A stretch of 64,000 nucleotides of DNA from Hominicoprocola sp037419475 (GCA_037419475.1 JAXYYF010000102.1:1-64000); one strand, 5' to 3'; shown: positions 8,378 through 16,805, counted from the first letter of the stretch. Notes: generated by a model from the sequence alone, not told the origin. Program-made: numbers and translations.

Positions 8378-9333
8378 TGTGCGCTTTCCTCCGCGACCGC
8401 CTGTTCGACGGCATGGAGAATCATTGCACGCGCTGTTTCATAGTCTGCGTGCTCGATCACACAGCCGGAGGCTGCGCGGTGGCCGCCGCCGCCAAGGGCC
8501 GCGCAGGCCTTTGTTGCGTTGACGCGCGCACCAGTGCGCAGGCTGATCTTCCATGCGCCGTCCTTTGCCTCTTTCATGGTAATGGAGCAGTCCGTGCCCT
8601 CCACCAGACCGCCGAGCGAGGAAACATCGTCCATGTCCGCTTCGGTGAGCTGAAGCTTTTCCACAAGGCTCAGCGGCAGAGAGACGACGACTACGCGGCC
8701 CTCGTCATAAAATTCCATCGTGCGCAGCAGCTCCGCTTCCAGCGCCAGACGTTTTTTCGTCTTGGTGCGGAAGTGACGTTTATTTACCGCGCGGTAATCA
8801 ATGCCAGTATCCATCAGCTTCGCGGCGGTGAGGTGCGTGTTTGCGGTGACATTGGAGTAGACAAAGCAGCCTGTGTCCGTGCTGACTGCAACATACAGCG
8901 GCAGTGCGACGACAGGCGTGAGCTGGCCGAGCTCGACAGCCAGTGCGCAGAGGATCTCGCCGCAGGCAGCACACTCGGGATGCACGCAGTTCTTCTTCCC
9001 GAAGCCTTCATAGCTCGGATGGTGGTCAATGGCCAGATCGACCCGCTCCTTGAACATGGCGGCATTGTCCGGAAACAATCCAAGCGCTGCGAGATCAACA
9101 GAAACGACCGTCTCATAATGGAAATCCTCTGCTGCCCAGTAGGGCGCGACATAATCGGCGTAGAGGCTCGTGACCTCGGTGTTCGGCAGCAATGCCGCCG
9201 TTTTGCCCATCTGGCGCAGCATGGCGCACAGCGCTGCGGCGCAGCCGAGTGTGTCGCCGTCGGGGCGGCGGTGGGTAAGGATCAGGTAATTATCGTGCGC
9301 GCGCAGATAGGCGGCGACCTCTTTGACTGTCAC
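8374..9333 (-). CDS. nrnA: DHH/DHHA1 phosphoesterase, NrnA-like oligoribonuclease / pAp phosphatase
   Basis: The 319-residue enzyme is expected to degrade nanoRNAs and/or dephosphorylate 3'-phosphoadenosine 5'-phosphate. The DHH-family motifs are present: THRRPDGDTLG near residue 21, SVDLAA, the signature AIDHHPSYEGF, and a DHHA1 motif GGGGHRAASG near the C-terminus. The ATG overlaps the rbfA stop by four bases. RbfA followed by NrnA is standard in Gram-positive translation operons, which supports the assignment over other DHH subfamilies. Confidence 0.92.
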   Translation of the reverse strand: MTVKEVAAYLRAHDNYLILTHRRPDGDTLGCAAALCAMLRQMGKTAALLPNTEVTSLYADYVAPYWAAEDFHYETVVSVDLAALGLFPDNAAMFKERVDLAIDHHPSYEGFGKKNCVHPECAACGEILCALAVELGQLTPVVALPLYVAVSTDTGCFVYSNVTANTHLTAAKLMDTGIDYRAVNKRHFRTKTKKRLALEAELLRTMEFYDEGRVVVVSLPLSLVEKLQLTEADMDDVSSLGGLVEGTDCSITMKEAKDGAWKISLRTGARVNATKACAALGGGGHRAASGCVIEHADYETARAMILHAVEQAVAEESAQ

Positions 9334-9725
9334 TCGTCCTCACCGTCCAGTACAATATGCTCGTTTGCGGGGTTTGCGGGCTTGACCTTCGTGGGATCGC
9401 GCAGCATCTCAAGAATGTGCGCACCGTATTCGATGGAATCGTCCGCGGTAAATTGCAGCTCCGGCGTATAGCGCAGGCTCATCGACGCACCGAGCTCGCG
9501 GCGCAGATAGCCCGCGGCGGATTTTAAGCCCTTGATGACGTCCTTTTCCTGCGTCTTGTCGAGAACGCTGACGAACACGCGGCAATAGCGAAGGTCAGTG
9601 GTGGTGTCGACGTGCGTGATGGTCACCATGCCGCCCTGCACGCGCGGATCCTTGAGCGTGCGGAAAAGAGAACTCAGCTCACGCTGGATCTCCTCATTGA
9701 TGCGCCCAATTCGATTGTTTGCCAT
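9330..9725 (-). CDS. rbfA: 30S ribosome-binding factor A
   Basis: RbfA binds the 30S subunit and helps mature the 5' end of 16S rRNA. The 131-residue protein opens with NRIGRINEEIQRELSSLF, then KDPRVQGGMVTITHVDTTTD and the KH-like LRYCRVFVSVL segment; RRELGASMSLRYTPEL follows. Size and motifs are typical. AAAGGAGG lies about eight bases before the ATG. A strong hairpin with U-tract sits between infB and this gene, so its level may be lower than that of infB. Confidence 0.95.
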   Translation of the reverse strand: MANNRIGRINEEIQRELSSLFRTLKDPRVQGGMVTITHVDTTTDLRYCRVFVSVLDKTQEKDVIKGLKSAAGYLRRELGASMSLRYTPELQFTADDSIEYGAHILEMLRDPTKVKPANPANEHIVLDGEDE

Positions 9726-9745
9726 AAAATTTCCTCCTTTGGAAA

Positions 9746-9777
9746 AGGTGAGGACGGGCGACTGCCCGCCCTCACCT
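9746..9777 (-). terminator. Hairpin with U-tract between infB and rbfA
   Basis: On the minus strand a 14-bp G+C-rich stem (AGGTGAGGGCGGGC with GCCCGTCCTCACCT, loop AGTC) is followed by TTTTCC. It lies inside the operon, just before the rbfA ribosome site, so it is more likely a partial terminator or processing site than a full stop. Confidence 0.65.
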
Positions 9778-9794
9778 GAAAGGCGATGTTTACT

Positions 9795-12203
9795 TTACTG
9801 CTCGATCTGCTCCATCACGTAGGCCTCGACAACGTCGCCCTCCTTGATGTCGTTGAACTTTTCGAAGTTCAGGCCGCACTCGTAGCCGGCGGCGACCTCC
9901 TTGACGGCATCCTTGAAGCGCTGGAGCGAGGCAAGATGACCCTCGTGAACGACGATGCCGTCGCGCACGATGCGCACCTCGCAGGCGCGCTGAATCTTGC
10001 CGTCGGTGACATAGCAGCCGGCGACCGTGCCGACGCTGGAGACCTTATAGGTCTGGCGGATCTCGGCGTGACCGATGATATTCTCACGGAACTTGGGGGC
10101 GAGCATACCCTTCATAGCCGCTTCGATCTCATTGATGGCGTCGTAAATAACGCGGTACATCCGCATGTCGACATGGTTGCGGGCCGCGCTCTCGCGCGCA
10201 ACCGCATCGGGGCGGACATTGAAGCCGACGATAATGGCATTCGACGTGGAGGCGAGCATGACGTCGCTCTCATTGATTGCACCGACCGCGCCGTGGATGA
10301 CGCGCACGCGCACCTCGTCGTTGGAAATCTTCTCCAGCGAGGCCTTGACGGCCTCGACGCTGCCCTGAACGTCCGCCTTGACGATGATGTTGAGGTTCTT
10401 CATCTCGCCTGCCTGGATCTGACTGAACAGATCCTCCAGCGAGACCTTGGAAACCGGTGCGTTGGCCTTGGCCTTTTCCTCTTCCTTGCGCTGCTCGACC
10501 AGCTCACGCGCAAGGCGCTCGTCGGCAACGGCGTTGAAGTTCGCACCCGCGCTCGGCACCTCACCGAGACCGGTGATCTCGACCGGGACAGAGGGACCGG
10601 CGCTTGTGAGCTTCTGGCCCTTGTCGTTGGTCATCATGCGTACGCGGCCGACCGTCGTGCCGGCAATGATGATGTCGCCCTGATGGAGCGTGCCGTTCTG
10701 AACAAGAAGGGTGGCAATCGGGCCGCGGCCCTTGTCGAGCCGCGCCTCGATAACGGCGCCGGAAGCAGCGCGGTTGGGGTTGGCCTTGAGCTCGGCGACC
10801 TCGGCGGTCAGCGCGACCATTTCCAGCAGATTATCCACACCCATGCCGGTTTTGGCGGAGATCGGGCAGACAATGGTGTCGCCGCCCCAATCCTCGGCAA
10901 GGATGTCGTATTTGGTGAGCTGTTCCTTGATGCGTTCGGGGTTTGCGTCGGGCTTATCCATCTTGTTGATGGCCACGATGATGGGGATGCCGGCGGCCTT
11001 GGCGTGGTTGATGGACTCGATGGTCTGTGGCTTGATGCCGTCCTCGGCGGCAACGACGAGGATAGCGATATCCGTGATCATCGCGCCGCGGGCGCGCATG
11101 GAGGTAAAGGCCTCGTGACCCGGCGTGTCGAGGAAGGTGATGGGCTTGCCCTTGATCTGCACCTGATAGGCGCCGATGTGCTGCGTGATGCCGCCGGCCT
11201 CGCCGGAGGCGACGTGCGCGTTGCGGATATAGTCGAGAAGGCTCGTCTTGCCGTGGTCGACGTGGCCCATGACGACCACAACGGGAGCGCGCGGCTTGAG
11301 TTCATCCTCAGTGTCCTGATGGTCATCAATGAGCTTTTCCTCAATGGTGACGACGACTTCCTTCTCTACCTTGCAGCCGAGCTCCTCGGCGACGAAGGAG
11401 GCGGTGTCGAAGTCGATCATCTGGGACAGGGACGCCATCACACCGTTTTTCATCAGACACTTGACGACCTCAGCACCGGTTTTCTTCATGCGGCTGGCCA
11501 GTTCGCCGACAGAGATCTCATCGGGGATCTTAACGGTCAGCGGCGTCTTCTTGGCGATCTCAAGCTGGAGACGGCGCATTTTTTCGGCCTCCTCCTGCTT
11601 GCGCTTGTTGGAGAAAACAGGGGCGTTGCGGCCGTTTTTACGATTGGCGGCGTTGCGGAACTTTTCCTTGCCGGCGGTCATATTGTCGCGGCGGCCGCCA
11701 GCGCTGCTGCGCTCGGCCATGTCCTGAAGCTTTTCGTCGTACTTATCCAGATTGACGTTGGTGTTTTTGCGCGTGTCGACGATCTTCTTCTCCGGCACGC
11801 GAGTGCTGGGCTGCTGCGTCGCTGTGGACTTATCGGACGCGCTGTTTGCGGCGGGAGCCTGCGCGCCAGCATTCTGCGCGGGCCTGGCAGCCTGCGCGGG
11901 CGCGGTGGAAGCGGCCGGGCGGGCTGCGCTGTGTGCGGGCGCAGCATTCTGGGCGCTCTGCGGCTTGACCGGAGCGCTCTCCTTCTTTTCCGTATAGGTG
12001 TCGGCAAAGATGGTCTCCATCTTCACCTGATGGTGCAGCGTCAGATAGTCGAATACGATCGACAGCTCACGGTCGCTCAGCACTTGGGAGTGACCCTTGG
12101 GGGCCTCCGTGTAGTCTTTGAGAATGGTGATGATGTCCTTCGACTGCATGCCGAAGTCCTTCGCCAGACTGCTCACTTTGTTTTTGTTTTCCGTAGTAGC
12201 CAA
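9795..12203 (-). CDS. infB: Translation initiation factor IF-2
   Basis: IF-2 is the GTPase that places initiator fMet-tRNA on the ribosome. In this 802-residue protein the G-domain motifs are GHVDHGKTS (G1), DTPGHEAF (G3) and NKMDKP (G4). They are preceded by an IF2-N domain and a low-complexity Ala/Pro/Gln-rich stretch (about residues 75-130), and followed by domains II-IV. Translation starts at a TTG (12201-12203) with GGAGGT six bases upstream. It is the central gene of the rimP-nusA-rnpM-L7Ae-infB operon. Confidence 0.97.
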   Translation of the reverse strand: MATTENKNKVSSLAKDFGMQSKDIITILKDYTEAPKGHSQVLSDRELSIVFDYLTLHHQVKMETIFADTYTEKKESAPVKPQSAQNAAPAHSAARPAASTAPAQAARPAQNAGAQAPAANSASDKSTATQQPSTRVPEKKIVDTRKNTNVNLDKYDEKLQDMAERSSAGGRRDNMTAGKEKFRNAANRKNGRNAPVFSNKRKQEEAEKMRRLQLEIAKKTPLTVKIPDEISVGELASRMKKTGAEVVKCLMKNGVMASLSQMIDFDTASFVAEELGCKVEKEVVVTIEEKLIDDHQDTEDELKPRAPVVVVMGHVDHGKTSLLDYIRNAHVASGEAGGITQHIGAYQVQIKGKPITFLDTPGHEAFTSMRARGAMITDIAILVVAAEDGIKPQTIESINHAKAAGIPIIVAINKMDKPDANPERIKEQLTKYDILAEDWGGDTIVCPISAKTGMGVDNLLEMVALTAEVAELKANPNRAASGAVIEARLDKGRGPIATLLVQNGTLHQGDIIIAGTTVGRVRMMTNDKGQKLTSAGPSVPVEITGLGEVPSAGANFNAVADERLARELVEQRKEEEKAKANAPVSKVSLEDLFSQIQAGEMKNLNIIVKADVQGSVEAVKASLEKISNDEVRVRVIHGAVGAINESDVMLASTSNAIIVGFNVRPDAVARESAARNHVDMRMYRVIYDAINEIEAAMKGMLAPKFRENIIGHAEIRQTYKVSSVGTVAGCYVTDGKIQRACEVRIVRDGIVVHEGHLASLQRFKDAVKEVAAGYECGLNFEKFNDIKEGDVVEAYVMEQIEQ

Positions 12204-12233
12204 TATAACACCTCCAAATGTGATGGGACCGAA

Positions 12234-12899
12234 TTACTGCTTTTCTTTCTTTGCGCTGCCCTTGCCGCGCTTGACAGGACGGGCGTTGACGTACCGAGTG
12301 CGCGCCGCGGTCTTGACTGCTGTGCGCCGACGCTGCTCACGGCTGGGTTTTTTGACGCCCGCCGGTTCCGTGCGTTTTTTCGCACCGGCCGGAGAGACCG
12401 TTCTGCCACCTGTCGTCCCGACGCGCCTTTCTTTGCCGTGCGGTTCCTCCGGTACGGGGGACTCTGCGTCCTTTTGCTTCCGCTTTTTTTTGCCGGTGCG
12501 GATATTTTTCTCGTGCGCCTCAGCCTCTTTGCGCCGCTCGGCGGCGCGTTTGGCCTTGACTGCAAGCTTTTCCGCCGTTTCGGAGAATTTTTCGTCCTCC
12601 TCGGCAAGCTTCTTGGCGATGGCCTCGGCAAAGCCGATGTCGGTGACGGCCAGCATTGCGCAGCTCGACCGCCCGACCGCTCGGCCGAGCGCGTCCTTAT
12701 CTGCCCCGATGCGGCACCAGAGACACTGTCCCGCGTCGGCAAAATGCCGCACCCGCCGCACACTGTTCTCCGCCGCGTCGGCGGCGACTAAAATAAGCCG
12801 CGCGTCGCGCGCCCTCGCCGCCGCGCCGGTCGGCTCCTCACCGACGGCCAGCCGGCCCGCCTTCTGAGCCAGACCGATGAGATTCAACAGCTTATTCAC
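12234..12899 (-). CDS. L7Ae/L30e-family ribosomal protein (YlxQ-type) with long basic tail
   Basis: The first ~100 residues (LLNLIGLAQKAGRLAVGEEP ... RLILVAADAAENSV) match the YlxQ/L7Ae RNA-binding fold that sits between rnpM and infB in Firmicutes. YlxQ is usually about 100 residues; this one has 221. The extra C-terminal ~115 residues are very rich in Lys, Arg and Glu (AKRAAERRKEAEAH, GKKKRKQKD, SREQRRRTAVK) and look disordered. A GTG start overlaps the rnpM stop by eight bases. The tail may add non-specific RNA or ribosome binding; that is inference. Confidence 0.85.
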   Translation of the reverse strand: MNKLLNLIGLAQKAGRLAVGEEPTGAAARARDARLILVAADAAENSVRRVRHFADAGQCLWCRIGADKDALGRAVGRSSCAMLAVTDIGFAEAIAKKLAEEDEKFSETAEKLAVKAKRAAERRKEAEAHEKNIRTGKKKRKQKDAESPVPEEPHGKERRVGTTGGRTVSPAGAKKRTEPAGVKKPSREQRRRTAVKTAARTRYVNARPVKRGKGSAKKEKQ

Positions 12900-13164
12900 C
12901 GCGCATCATCTCTCCTTCCAGCTCGTCATAGAGCTCCGGCGTAATGGCGGTCTCAAACGCCCGCTCCAGCGCGCGGGACTTGCGTGCCCGCTTGAGACAT
13001 TCGGCATTCGGACAAAGGTACGCCCCGCGTCCGGGCTTTCTACCCTTGAAATCCAGCGAGATCTCGCCCTCGGGCGACTTGACCACGCGAATCAGCTCGC
13101 GCTTATCCTTCATCTCGCGGCAGCCCACACATTGGCGCTGCGGGATCTTTTTCACTTTCTGCAT
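12892..13164 (-). CDS. rnpM: YlxR/RnpM family nucleic-acid-binding protein (DUF448)
   Basis: This 90-residue protein has the DUF448 signature: QRQCVGCREMKDKRELIRVV, then KGRKPGRGAYLC and a Lys/Arg helix CLKRARKSRALERAF. In Firmicutes the family lies between nusA and the L7Ae gene, as here, and has been linked to binding of RNase P RNA and to nucleoid association. AAGGAGG lies about eight bases before the ATG. Confidence 0.93.
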   Translation of the reverse strand: MQKVKKIPQRQCVGCREMKDKRELIRVVKSPEGEISLDFKGRKPGRGAYLCPNAECLKRARKSRALERAFETAITPELYDELEGEMMRGE

Positions 13165-13185
13165 GGTGCTGCCTCCTTTTTCTCT

Positions 13186-13260
13186 CTACTTACTGCGTTT
13201 ATTCAGCCACACTGACAGCAGCGACAGCAAAACCGCGATGCCGCACAGGATATACGTCAT
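13186..13260 (-). CDS. Possible 24-residue membrane peptide between nusA and rnpM
   Basis: A 24-codon frame encodes a peptide with one hydrophobic helix (YILCGIAVLLSLLSVWL) and a basic end (NKRSK). It begins 12 bases after the nusA stop, in the same frame. No convincing ribosome site is present. It could be a real small membrane protein, a remnant, or chance. Confidence 0.25.
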   Translation of the reverse strand: MTYILCGIAVLLSLLSVWLNKRSK

Positions 13261-13272
13261 CGGGCTTATGAC

Positions 13273-14340
13273 TTATTCTTCCACGTCCTGATAACTCTGG
13301 GGTTTGATGTCGATCTTATAGCCGACCAGCCGCGCCGCAAGGCGGGCGTTCTGGCCTTCTTTGCCGATGGCAAGGGAAAGCTGATCGTCGGGCACGATCA
13401 CACGGCAGGCCTTGCTGCCGTCGTCCGCCATGCGGACCTCGACCACATCGGCGGGAGCGAGCGCCGCGGCAATGTACTCCGCGGGATCGTCGCTGTACTT
13501 GACAATGTCGATCTTCTCGCCGCGCAGCTCTTCGACAATGTTGTTGACGCGTGCGCCGCGGGGGCCGACGCAGGCGCCGATGGGATCAACGTTTTCGTCG
13601 TTGCTCCATACGGCCATCTTCGTGCGGGAACCGGCCTCGCGCGCGATGGAGCGGATCTCAACGGTACCGTCGTAGATTTCAGGAACCTCCAGCTCAAACA
13701 GGCGCTTGACAAGGCCCGGATGCGTACGGGAGATGACGACCTGCGGGCCGCGGGACTGGCGGCGCACGTCGACCAGATAGACCTTGACGCGCTGGCCCTC
13801 GACGAGCGTTTCACCCTTGACTTGCTCACCGGCAGTAAGGATCGCGTCGGTTGCCTCGGCGCCCGTACCGATGCGCAGAGCAACGCTGCCGTTGCGCGGA
13901 TCGATGCGGGTGACGACGCCGGTAAGGATCTCGTGCTGCTTGGAGTTATACTCCTCATAGACCATGCCGCTCTCGGCCTCACGCAGGCCCTGAATGATGA
14001 CCTGCTTGCCGTTGCCGGCGGCGATGCGGCCGAACTCGACATTGTCGACCGGAATGTTTACGATGCTGCCGACCTCATATTTGGCCGAGTGCTTCTTCGC
14101 TTCCTCCAGAGACATCTGCGTGCCAGGGTTCTCGACCTCCTCGACGACCTCTTTCTGCACGTACATCTTGAGTTCGCGCTTGTTCTCGTCCACGTCCACG
14201 ACAACATTTTCAACGCCCTCATGGTCGCGCTTGTAGGCCGTGGTGAGCGCCTGCACGATCTTATCCATCATAAAAGCGGGGGAAATGCCGCGTTCCTTTT
14301 CCAGCATCGCCAGAGCGGCAAAGATTTCATCACATTTCAT
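13273..14340 (-). CDS. nusA: Transcription termination/antitermination factor NusA
   Basis: NusA binds RNA polymerase and nascent RNA and controls pausing and termination. The 355-residue protein has the N-terminal polymerase-binding domain (KCDEIFAALAMLEKERGIS), an S1 domain (about residues 130-200) and two KH domains with DPIGACVGPRGARV and DDQLSLAIGKEGQNARLAARL. It lacks the C-terminal acidic repeats of the enterobacterial protein, as is normal in Firmicutes. The ATG at 14340 has AAGGAG nine bases upstream. It follows rimP by 40 bases. Confidence 0.96.
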   Translation of the reverse strand: MKCDEIFAALAMLEKERGISPAFMMDKIVQALTTAYKRDHEGVENVVVDVDENKRELKMYVQKEVVEEVENPGTQMSLEEAKKHSAKYEVGSIVNIPVDNVEFGRIAAGNGKQVIIQGLREAESGMVYEEYNSKQHEILTGVVTRIDPRNGSVALRIGTGAEATDAILTAGEQVKGETLVEGQRVKVYLVDVRRQSRGPQVVISRTHPGLVKRLFELEVPEIYDGTVEIRSIAREAGSRTKMAVWSNDENVDPIGACVGPRGARVNNIVEELRGEKIDIVKYSDDPAEYIAAALAPADVVEVRMADDGSKACRVIVPDDQLSLAIGKEGQNARLAARLVGYKIDIKPQSYQDVEE

Positions 14341-14380
14341 GGAATTGAGCTCCTTATTCTGTATGATAAAAATGATATGG

Positions 14381-14836
14381 TCAGAAGTCGCAGCGCAGAC
14401 GAACAAGCGCGATCTCCGGCTTTTCAAAGCGCAGAGACTGCTCACCCACGGTGATCGTTACCGCGCCGTCGTCATAGCCGGAAAGTACGCCGGAGAACTC
14501 TTTGCGTCCGTCGCGCGGCTTGTAGGTCTTGAGCAGCACATCAGCGCCCATAAACTGTTCGAAGTCCGAGGGACGCTTGAGCGGGCGCTCGGCTCCGGCG
14601 GAGCCGACCTCAAAAACATAGCTCCCCTCGATGGGATCGGCTTCGTCGAGCAGATCGCTCACCGTGCGCGAAATATTCTCGCAGTCAAGAATGTTCACGC
14701 CGCCGTCCTTATCGATGAAAAGACGCAGATACCACTGTCCGGCTTCGCGGACATACTCCACGTCCCAGAGCGTGCAGCCGTTGGCTTCCACGACCGGACG
14801 GGCAAGCTCGGAGACGATCTCAGTTACTTTTTTCAT
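14381..14836 (-). CDS. rimP: Ribosome maturation factor RimP
   Basis: RimP is needed for maturation of the 30S subunit. The 151-residue protein shows GCTLWDVEYV, the LRLFIDKDGGVNILDCENISR segment and the VGSAGAERPLK motif, all typical. GTGAGG lies six bases before the ATG. It is the first gene of the nusA-infB operon, and a hairpin with U-tract stands in its leader. Confidence 0.95.
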   Translation of the reverse strand: MKKVTEIVSELARPVVEANGCTLWDVEYVREAGQWYLRLFIDKDGGVNILDCENISRTVSDLLDEADPIEGSYVFEVGSAGAERPLKRPSDFEQFMGADVLLKTYKPRDGRKEFSGVLSGYDDGAVTITVGEQSLRFEKPEIALVRLRCDF

Positions 14837-14869
14837 GGCAGCCTCACTTTAGCCTGTGAAAGTTTTGAC

Positions 14870-14914
14870 TTTGGCAAAAAATGCAAAAGAAAGAGCGGAC
14901 CGAAAGTCCACTCT
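14870..14914 (-). promoter_or_regulatory. Leader hairpin with U-tract upstream of rimP, candidate attenuator
   Basis: On the minus strand AGAGTGGAC pairs with GTCCGCTCT (14892-14914, loop TTTCG) and is followed by the T-rich TTTCTTTTGCATTTTTTGCC. It lies between the mapped promoter and the rimP start, in a leader of roughly 100 bases. It looks like a terminator inside a 5' leader, a good place for control by NusA. Confidence 0.6.
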
Positions 14915-14940
14915 GCCTGACCAACTGGAATAATACAATT

Positions 14941-14969
14941 ATCTTACCATAGCTTTATGCCGATTGCAA
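14941..14969 (-). promoter_or_regulatory. Promoter of the rimP-nusA-infB operon
   Basis: On the minus strand TTGCAA (14964-14969) and TAAGAT (14941-14946) are 17 bases apart, and TGG precedes the -10 box as an extended element. Confidence 0.65.
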
Positions 14970-15027
14970 GCCTTTTATTGGCGCACCATTGGTTTTTCTT
15001 GCGAAAAAACAGGCAGTTTTGGACGAA

Positions 15028-15053
15028 AAGGAGCATCCGCAAGGATGCTCCTT
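15028..15053 (-). terminator. Intrinsic terminator after the LysM/M23 peptidase gene
   Basis: An 11-bp stem (AAGGAGCATCC with GGATGCTCCTT, GCAA loop) is followed on the minus strand by TTTTCGTCC. It starts about ten bases past the stop. Confidence 0.8.
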
Positions 15054-15063
15054 CATATTTTTA

Positions 15064-16749
15064 TCAGGAAAGGTAACGCATGGGGTTGACATAGCTGCCG
15101 TTGTACTGCACGCCGAAGTGGCAGTGCACACCGCTGGCCACGCCGCTGCGGCCGGCCTTTGCGACCTGCTGGCCCTTATAGACCGTTTGTCCGGCCGAAA
15201 CGGTGAGCGAGCTGTTGTGCTCATAATAGGTCACAAAGCCGTTCTGGTGGTCGATGATGACCACATAGCCCATCGCGCCCTTATAGCCGGAGTAGGTGAC
15301 CACGCCGCCGTCTGCGGCATAGATCGGCGTGCCGTAGGACACAGAGATGTCGATTCCCATATGGTTGGTGGACGCGCCGCGGATACCGGTGTTGCGGTAG
15401 CCGAAGTAGGACGTGATGCGGCCGCTCGTCGGCCAGCGGAAGCTGCCGGTGGGGTACCAGCTCGGGCGTTCCTTGGTGCCCTGTGCGCGCAGCTCGGTCA
15501 CAGGCTCGGTGAGCGTAACGCTCGAGAGCACAGTGCGCTCGGTCTCTTCGCCGTTGATATAGGTGACGTCGGCCACGACGTCCGCCGTGCCGTAGGAGCC
15601 CTTGGAGAGCACCTTGTAGTCGCCCTTATACATGCTCGGATCGTCGGTATAGGTGATGTCGTACTGAATGTCCTCGACGTAGTTCTGCCGCTCTGTGACC
15701 ACAACGGTCAGATAGGGAACGGCGTTGGAGAGCGTCAGCTCATCACCGATCTGAAGACGGTTGATGTCAAAGTCGGGGTTGATGGCCAGCAGCTCCTTGG
15801 TGGTCATGCCGTGGCTGTTGGCGATGTCGCTCCACGTGTCGCCCTTGACAACGGTGTAGGTCACTTCGCCGGCCTTGGTGGAGTTGAGGATCTCGGCGAT
15901 CTGGCCGAGGTTGACGATGCTCTCCGTCGGGACATAGCCCTCGACGATACGTACATCCTCTTCAAAATCAACCGTCAGCGTGTCCTCGGAGATATAGCTC
16001 TCCTTGAGCTGGTTGAGCAGGCCGTCGAGCGCGCCCTCATACTGCGTCGAGCCGATAAGCTCATCGTTAATATATAAGGAATAGCCGCGCGTGACAAGAC
16101 CGATCTCGTCGTTGAGATCCTCCTCCAGTTCGCTGCGGCTGACCAGCTCGCTGCGCGCGACCAGCCCCTTGGAATACTGGATCGACTCATCGGAGAAGGT
16201 AAAGCTCTTGCCAAGCGTTTCGGTGGTGATGCCCGCGACATTTGCTGCAACGCGCTTGGCGTCGCGTTCGCTTGCGACCACATCAAGGGCCTTGCCGTCG
16301 TAAATGACCGTTGTGCCGAGCGTGTAGCGGGAAACGAGCACGGCAAAGGCGGCGATAGCCAGCGCGCCGCCGACAAATATCAGCTGATGGTATTTTTTTG
16401 CGTGCCATTTGATCACACGCTGTCCGCCGGTGCGGTGGATCACGCGGCGGCGCAGAATACGCAGCTTCTCGCGCGCCAGCGCGCCCCAGAAAGCGAGCAT
16501 GCCGAAAAGCAATAAGAGCGCCTGCACAGCCACGCTGTTGGATTCCGGAAAGCTGCGCGCGCGATCCTCGTGGATCATGCCGCGAAGGCTTTTGCCGATC
16601 CTGCGGAGCTTCTGCGCAAACGACTCGTCCGCGCGGCGGGTTCTTGCCAGCGTGTTCTCCGTGTGCACTGCGGATGCCGCAGCCTGTTCGGTGCGCGGCG
16701 CTCTGCGCGCCGAACGGCCGGATTGATTTGTGCGTTTATGTTGTCCCAT
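15064..16749 (-). CDS. Membrane-anchored LysM-G5-M23 peptidoglycan endopeptidase
   Basis: This 561-residue protein is probably a cell-wall hydrolase anchored in the membrane. The order is: a basic N-terminus, a first hydrophobic stretch near residue 80, a transmembrane segment (FVGGALAIAAFAVLVSRY), a LysM domain (VVKGDTWSDIANSHG, about residue 300), a G5-like domain (about 345-430) and a C-terminal M23 domain. The zinc and catalytic residues are visible: HMGIDIS (HxxxD), YEHNS, and HCHFGV (HxH). The ATG at 16749 follows GGAG by five bases; a GTG two codons earlier is possible. A palindrome lies in its leader and a terminator follows, so it is a single-gene unit. The activity should be cutting peptide crosslinks. 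Confidence 0.9.
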   Translation of the reverse strand: MGQHKRTNQSGRSARRAPRTEQAAASAVHTENTLARTRRADESFAQKLRRIGKSLRGMIHEDRARSFPESNSVAVQALLLLFGMLAFWGALAREKLRILRRRVIHRTGGQRVIKWHAKKYHQLIFVGGALAIAAFAVLVSRYTLGTTVIYDGKALDVVASERDAKRVAANVAGITTETLGKSFTFSDESIQYSKGLVARSELVSRSELEEDLNDEIGLVTRGYSLYINDELIGSTQYEGALDGLLNQLKESYISEDTLTVDFEEDVRIVEGYVPTESIVNLGQIAEILNSTKAGEVTYTVVKGDTWSDIANSHGMTTKELLAINPDFDINRLQIGDELTLSNAVPYLTVVVTERQNYVEDIQYDITYTDDPSMYKGDYKVLSKGSYGTADVVADVTYINGEETERTVLSSVTLTEPVTELRAQGTKERPSWYPTGSFRWPTSGRITSYFGYRNTGIRGASTNHMGIDISVSYGTPIYAADGGVVTYSGYKGAMGYVVIIDHQNGFVTYYEHNSSLTVSAGQTVYKGQQVAKAGRSGVASGVHCHFGVQYNGSYVNPMRYLS

Positions 16750-16790
16750 AGTCACTCCATAAAATCTATGAAAGAGAAGGTGTTAAATTG

Positions 16791-16805
16791 GTTACAATTT
16801 GTAAC
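16791..16805. promoter_or_regulatory. Perfect 15-base palindrome upstream of the M23 peptidase, candidate operator
   Basis: The sequence is GTTACAA-N-TTGTAAC, perfectly symmetric around one base and 42 bases upstream of the peptidase start. On the minus strand it also reads as TGTTAC-N4-TGTAAC, close to but not the same spacing as a WalR-type direct repeat. Confidence 0.4.

Noticed and set aside
9786..12791. A 1001-codon open frame on the plus strand opposite infB and the L7Ae gene
   Set aside because: It is the antisense shadow of G+C-rich coding DNA; it has no ribosome site, no known domain, and infB fits its own frame fully.
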